NCBI RefSeq assembly: GCF_001580615.1
Contig: NZ_LHZC01000029.1
Span: 1-37,065 of the forward strand
DNA from: Acetobacter malorum
GTDB lineage: Bacteria; Pseudomonadota; Alphaproteobacteria; Acetobacterales; Acetobacteraceae
DNA length: 37,065 nt
Direction of reading: 5' to 3'
Shown: piece after piece, positions 34,462-37,065 of the stretch
Position numbering within the stretch: position 1 is the stretch's first letter
Layout: each line of letters starts with the position of its first letter
Translations under genes and position numbers: made by a program
The notes under the pieces: model-generated
What the model was told of the DNA's origin: nothing
The model's input: only the letters and a program-made list of their open reading frames with translations
Database searches by the model: none

Positions 34462-36573
34462 TTAGGGTGCTGAGGCACCCTGCACGGTCGGAGTGGAAGC
34501 CGCAGACGGTGCAAACTGATGCGCTGCCGTAAGCTTAACCGTAAAGCTGTTATCCGCACGGTTCAGATCCGGGATCATATGGTCCGGGTCCAGCACAGCA
34601 GACCGGATAGCCAGCTTACCCGGGATCTGGAGCGTGACTGTGTTTCGCTGAGACCAGGTTTCCGTAGGAATGGTGAGACGAGCTGAACTCCCGTCCATCC
34701 ACGTAATAGCCAGCACGACAGGCAGAGGCAGCCAGCCTTTGTTTTCCACCTGTACCCGCGCCCCCTGCACCGGGTTTCCGTTCACATAAGAGACGGATTT
34801 CAGGCGGTAATCTGGCCCCCAGTTCTTGAAATACCAACCCCGCCAGAACCATGAGAGATCCTCCCCGGCCTCGCTTTCCATCACGCGAAAGAAGTCAGAC
34901 GGTGTGGGGTGGCGGAAGGCCCAGAGCGCAATGTAGTGCTGGAAGGCACGGTCAAACCGGTCAGCCCCAAGAATCTGCTCCCGCAATAATTGTAGGCCAT
35001 AAGCGCCCTTAAAATACGTCACGCTATGGCGATATTTTTCAGAGATCAGGTCAGCCGGTGTCATCAGAACAGGCGCTGACTGATCTTTCAGCACCGGCAC
35101 AATATCATCCGCCGGGTGGCCGGTCTGGGGGGCGAACTCTACGTCATGCTTGGGCGCAAATTCCCCATGGTTGAAATGGTCGGAGGCATAGACGTCGATA
35201 AAGGTATTGAAGCCTTCATCCATGAACGCATTACGGCGCTCATTAGAGCCGACAATCATGGGGAACCAGCCATGGCCCAGTTCATGCGTTGTCACCCAGA
35301 ACAGCTCTGCGCCGGCATCCTCCTTGCCGTCAAACACAATGCCCGGATATTCCATAGCCGCACCATGGCCGCCCACATTCACCGCGTTCGGCCAGGGATA
35401 CGGGAACCATTTTCCTGAAAAATATTCGATGGCGTGCTTCACGTATTCTGTTGAGCGGTCCCATTTTTTCGCCCCCGCAGCCTCTGCAGGGTAGACTGAC
35501 ATAGCCAGCCGCGGGGCAGGATTTTTGGCATCACTCCCCTCCAGCGCAGGCAGGTTGAGCCGGGCGGCATCCCAGAGCAGCGTGGGAGACGCAACAAAAG
35601 CAACATCCCGCGTGTTGGCCATATGGAACTGCCAGGTCTGCGTCTCCGTTTGTGGCTGATGCACAATGGCCTGCACGTCTTCCGGCGTGCGAATCATAAT
35701 GCGGGTTTCACTGGTGGCAGACTGCGCCAGTCGGGCTTTTTCCTGCGCGCTCAGCACGGCATCCGGGTTTGTCAGCGCGCCGCTTCCTGCCACCAGAAAG
35801 CCTTTAGGCACGGTCACGCTGTAATCAAAATCCCCGTAGTCCAGATAGAATTCCTGCCCCAGATACGGGGCAGTATCCCAGCCGCGCTGGTCATCATAGA
35901 CCGCCATCCGGGGGTAAAACTGGGCGATTTCATACATCTCGCCGTCTTCATTCTGGCTGAAGCCTGTCCGCCCGCCCCATTCCCCGGGAATGGTGTAATG
36001 CCAGGAAACTTTCAGGGTGAGATGGCCCCCCTTCCCCGGCAGAGCCTGCGGCAAGGGCACCTGCATGCGTGTGTCTGAAACAAGCGGCGTGAGGGGTGTT
36101 TCCTTACCATCCGCACTCAGCGCCACGGCCTCAATAATCATCCCGTCCGTATGATCCTGGAGCCGCTGGGGTGCCGCGTAAGCGCCGCGTGAGCCTTGCT
36201 GATAGATATTCTGGTCGAGTTGCAGCCAGAGCGTGGAAAGGCTCTCGGGGCTGTTATTGGTGTAGGTCAGTGTTTCACTGCCGGACAGCGTATGGGTCGC
36301 AGGGTCAACATGCACATGAATGTTGTAATCAGCCCGATTTTTCCAGGCCATCGGACCGGGAGCGCCATTGCCAGAATGATAGAGATTGACCGGCTGAGGA
36401 TAAGCAAGCGGTGCAAAAATCTGGAATGGATCAGGCTCGGCAGCCTGTGCCACGGAGAGTGCGCTTCCGGCCAGCAAACCTGCCAGAAGCCCCCTGCGGG
36501 CCGGAAGAATAATTTTGTGAAACCACGTTTTTTCGAAACAGCCAGACACCTTCACCCCACTCAGACAAATCAT
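34462..36573 (-). CDS. M1-family zinc metallopeptidase (aminopeptidase N-like), exported
   Basis: 703 residues from the ATG at 36573. The frame continues to 36639, but that upstream ATG lies inside the terminator of the preceding gene, so it is rejected; GTG codons at 36555 or 36549 are further options. A signal peptide (basic LPARRG, hydrophobic core, cut after AQA) implies periplasmic or cell-surface location. The beta-rich N-domain is followed by the M1 catalytic domain: exopeptidase-like motif GAAMEYPG, the zinc site HELGHGWFP with the third ligand Glu in NAFMDEGFNTF, and a catalytic Tyr region YFKGAYGLQLL. It should cut N-terminal residues from peptides. A Thr/Ala-rich tail ends the protein. 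Confidence 0.88.
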   Translation of the reverse strand: MICLSGVKVSGCFEKTWFHKIILPARRGLLAGLLAGSALSVAQAAEPDPFQIFAPLAYPQPVNLYHSGNGAPGPMAWKNRADYNIHVHVDPATHTLSGSETLTYTNNSPESLSTLWLQLDQNIYQQGSRGAYAAPQRLQDHTDGMIIEAVALSADGKETPLTPLVSDTRMQVPLPQALPGKGGHLTLKVSWHYTIPGEWGGRTGFSQNEDGEMYEIAQFYPRMAVYDDQRGWDTAPYLGQEFYLDYGDFDYSVTVPKGFLVAGSGALTNPDAVLSAQEKARLAQSATSETRIMIRTPEDVQAIVHQPQTETQTWQFHMANTRDVAFVASPTLLWDAARLNLPALEGSDAKNPAPRLAMSVYPAEAAGAKKWDRSTEYVKHAIEYFSGKWFPYPWPNAVNVGGHGAAMEYPGIVFDGKEDAGAELFWVTTHELGHGWFPMIVGSNERRNAFMDEGFNTFIDVYASDHFNHGEFAPKHDVEFAPQTGHPADDIVPVLKDQSAPVLMTPADLISEKYRHSVTYFKGAYGLQLLREQILGADRFDRAFQHYIALWAFRHPTPSDFFRVMESEAGEDLSWFWRGWYFKNWGPDYRLKSVSYVNGNPVQGARVQVENKGWLPLPVVLAITWMDGSSARLTIPTETWSQRNTVTLQIPGKLAIRSAVLDPDHMIPDLNRADNSFTVKLTAAHQFAPSAASTPTVQGASAP

Positions 36574-36616
36574 TTTCTGCCTGAGAGCGTAAACCAGAAT
36601 GTAGCCGGAATAAAAG

Positions 36617-36653
36617 AAAGGCCGCCCGGATGTTTCCATCCCAAGCGGCCTTT
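36617..36653 (-). terminator. Rho-independent terminator of the Gly/Trp/Tyr-rich gene
   Basis: On the minus strand AAAGGCCGC(TTG)GGATG and CATCC(GG)GCGGCCTTT form a stem of about 14 bp with a small internal loop and a GAAA tetraloop, then TCTTTTATT. It lies 20 nt past the stop of the gene that ends at 36673. Confidence 0.8.
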
Positions 36654-36672
36654 TATCAGGAAAATACCCAGA

Positions 36673-37065
36673 TCAGCGCTTGTCGCAGCTTTCCGTCAGG
36701 GAGTTGAAGAACCGCCCGGCACTGCAATGCACGACATCAGAGCCCTCCTGTGGGGCCTGTCCAGCCGCCTGAGGAGCGTTTCCGTAATAAGCGGGCTGCG
36801 CGTAGGTAGGATAGCCTCCCTGCGCGACAGGCGGCTCTGTGGGCTGTGCGTAGTAAGACGGAGGGGCATACATGGTCTGCGGGGCCTGATAGCTCTCCTC
36901 CGCAGATGATGCGACCGCAGCGCCGACAGCCAGCCCTAACACCGAACCAAAGGCAAAGGGCGCCCCCCAGCCCCAGCCGCCACCCCAATAAGGGCTGCCC
37001 CAGACACCATAGCCATAACCGGGATAGCCCCATCCGTAGCCCGGATAACCCCAGCCACCCCAGCC
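36673..37065 (-). CDS. Gly/Trp/Tyr-rich protein, 5' end beyond the window (partial)
   Basis: At least 130 codons, open to the right edge, so the start is missing. An apparent GTG start at 36942 is internal: the frame continues upstream without a stop. The first 34 visible residues are built of Gly, Trp, Tyr and Pro repeats (GWGYPGYG units). A hydrophobic Ala/Gly/Leu stretch follows (SVLGLAVGAAVASSA), then a Tyr/Pro/Gln-rich region, and an end with two Cys (DVVHCSAGRFFNS..ESCDKR) that may form a disulfide. It is probably an exported envelope protein; no family is assigned. Confidence 0.7.
   Translation of the reverse strand, partial: GWGGWGYPGYGWGYPGYGYGVWGSPYWGGGWGWGAPFAFGSVLGLAVGAAVASSAEESYQAPQTMYAPPSYYAQPTEPPVAQGGYPTYAQPAYYGNAPQAAGQAPQEGSDVVHCSAGRFFNSLTESCDKR

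Noticed and set aside
36639..36641. Upstream ATG for the M1 peptidase
   Set aside because: It lies within the stem of the terminator at 36617-36653, and homology plus signal peptide begin much later.
36940..36942. GTG as the start of the Gly/Trp/Tyr-rich gene
   Set aside because: The same frame is open for 41 more codons to the window edge, with a coherent repetitive composition.

Overview
The window looks like a chromosomal segment of an alphaproteobacterium, most likely an acetic acid bacterium (Acetobacteraceae, Acetobacter-like). This is inferred from gene content and order: an mnmE-mnmG-rsmG-parA-parB run with two perfect parS palindromes, a hisB-hisH-(GNAT-hisA)-hisF-hisE operon, a UbiK/YbjN/ProC group, a sigma-EcfG type promoter, and moderately GC-rich coding sequence. 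I see no insertion sequence, prophage, CRISPR array or rRNA. Three tRNA genes are present: Gln-TTG, Gly-GCC and Lys-CTT.

Layout. 1-6.5 kb: housekeeping genes, namely a small membrane protein, a small periplasmic protein, a CbpA-type J-protein with a tiny upstream partner ORF, UbiK-like factor, YbjN-domain protein, ProC, a TetR/COQ9-like protein, tRNA-Gln, an MFS exporter and HU. 6.6-15.5 kb: an accessory-looking surface module with a RgpF-type glycan protein, a 960-residue tandem glycosyltransferase, a 473-residue Cys-free RTX-repeat protein with signs of high expression, and a divergent 1053-residue glycosyltransferase that joins a decayed methyltransferase-like N-terminus, a coiled coil, a GT4-like domain and a GT2 domain. 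15.6-22 kb: tRNA-Gly, glutamine-dependent NAD synthase, and a tightly overlapping histidine operon. 22-24.2 kb: HIT protein, nitroreductase, and a UbiH/COQ6-type flavin hydroxylase.

24.2-27.3 kb (minus strand): a two-partner-secretion transporter (TpsB) with an in-frame (GTCTGC)8 repeat, preceded by a secreted protein of unknown function and followed by a DUF4186 protein; no TpsA exoprotein is present. 27.3-28.1 kb: a CsbD stress protein behind a near-consensus EcfG promoter, a gene-poor stretch with an orphan terminator, and tRNA-Lys. 28.1-33.7 kb: parB, parA, rsmG, mnmG and mnmE, all on the minus strand, with parS sites inside rsmG and mnmE, which suggests that oriC is near. 33.9-37 kb: Ogt DNA repair protein, an M1 aminopeptidase, and a truncated Gly/Trp/Tyr-rich protein running off the right edge.

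The best candidate for something new is the 6.6-15.5 kb module. Multidomain glycosyltransferases surround one abundant-looking Thr/Ser/Asn-rich RTX surface protein, as expected if they build a glycan on it or on the same cell surface. The other unusual protein architectures are an in-frame GNAT-HisA fusion and a HisE with a histone-like Lys/Ala tail.
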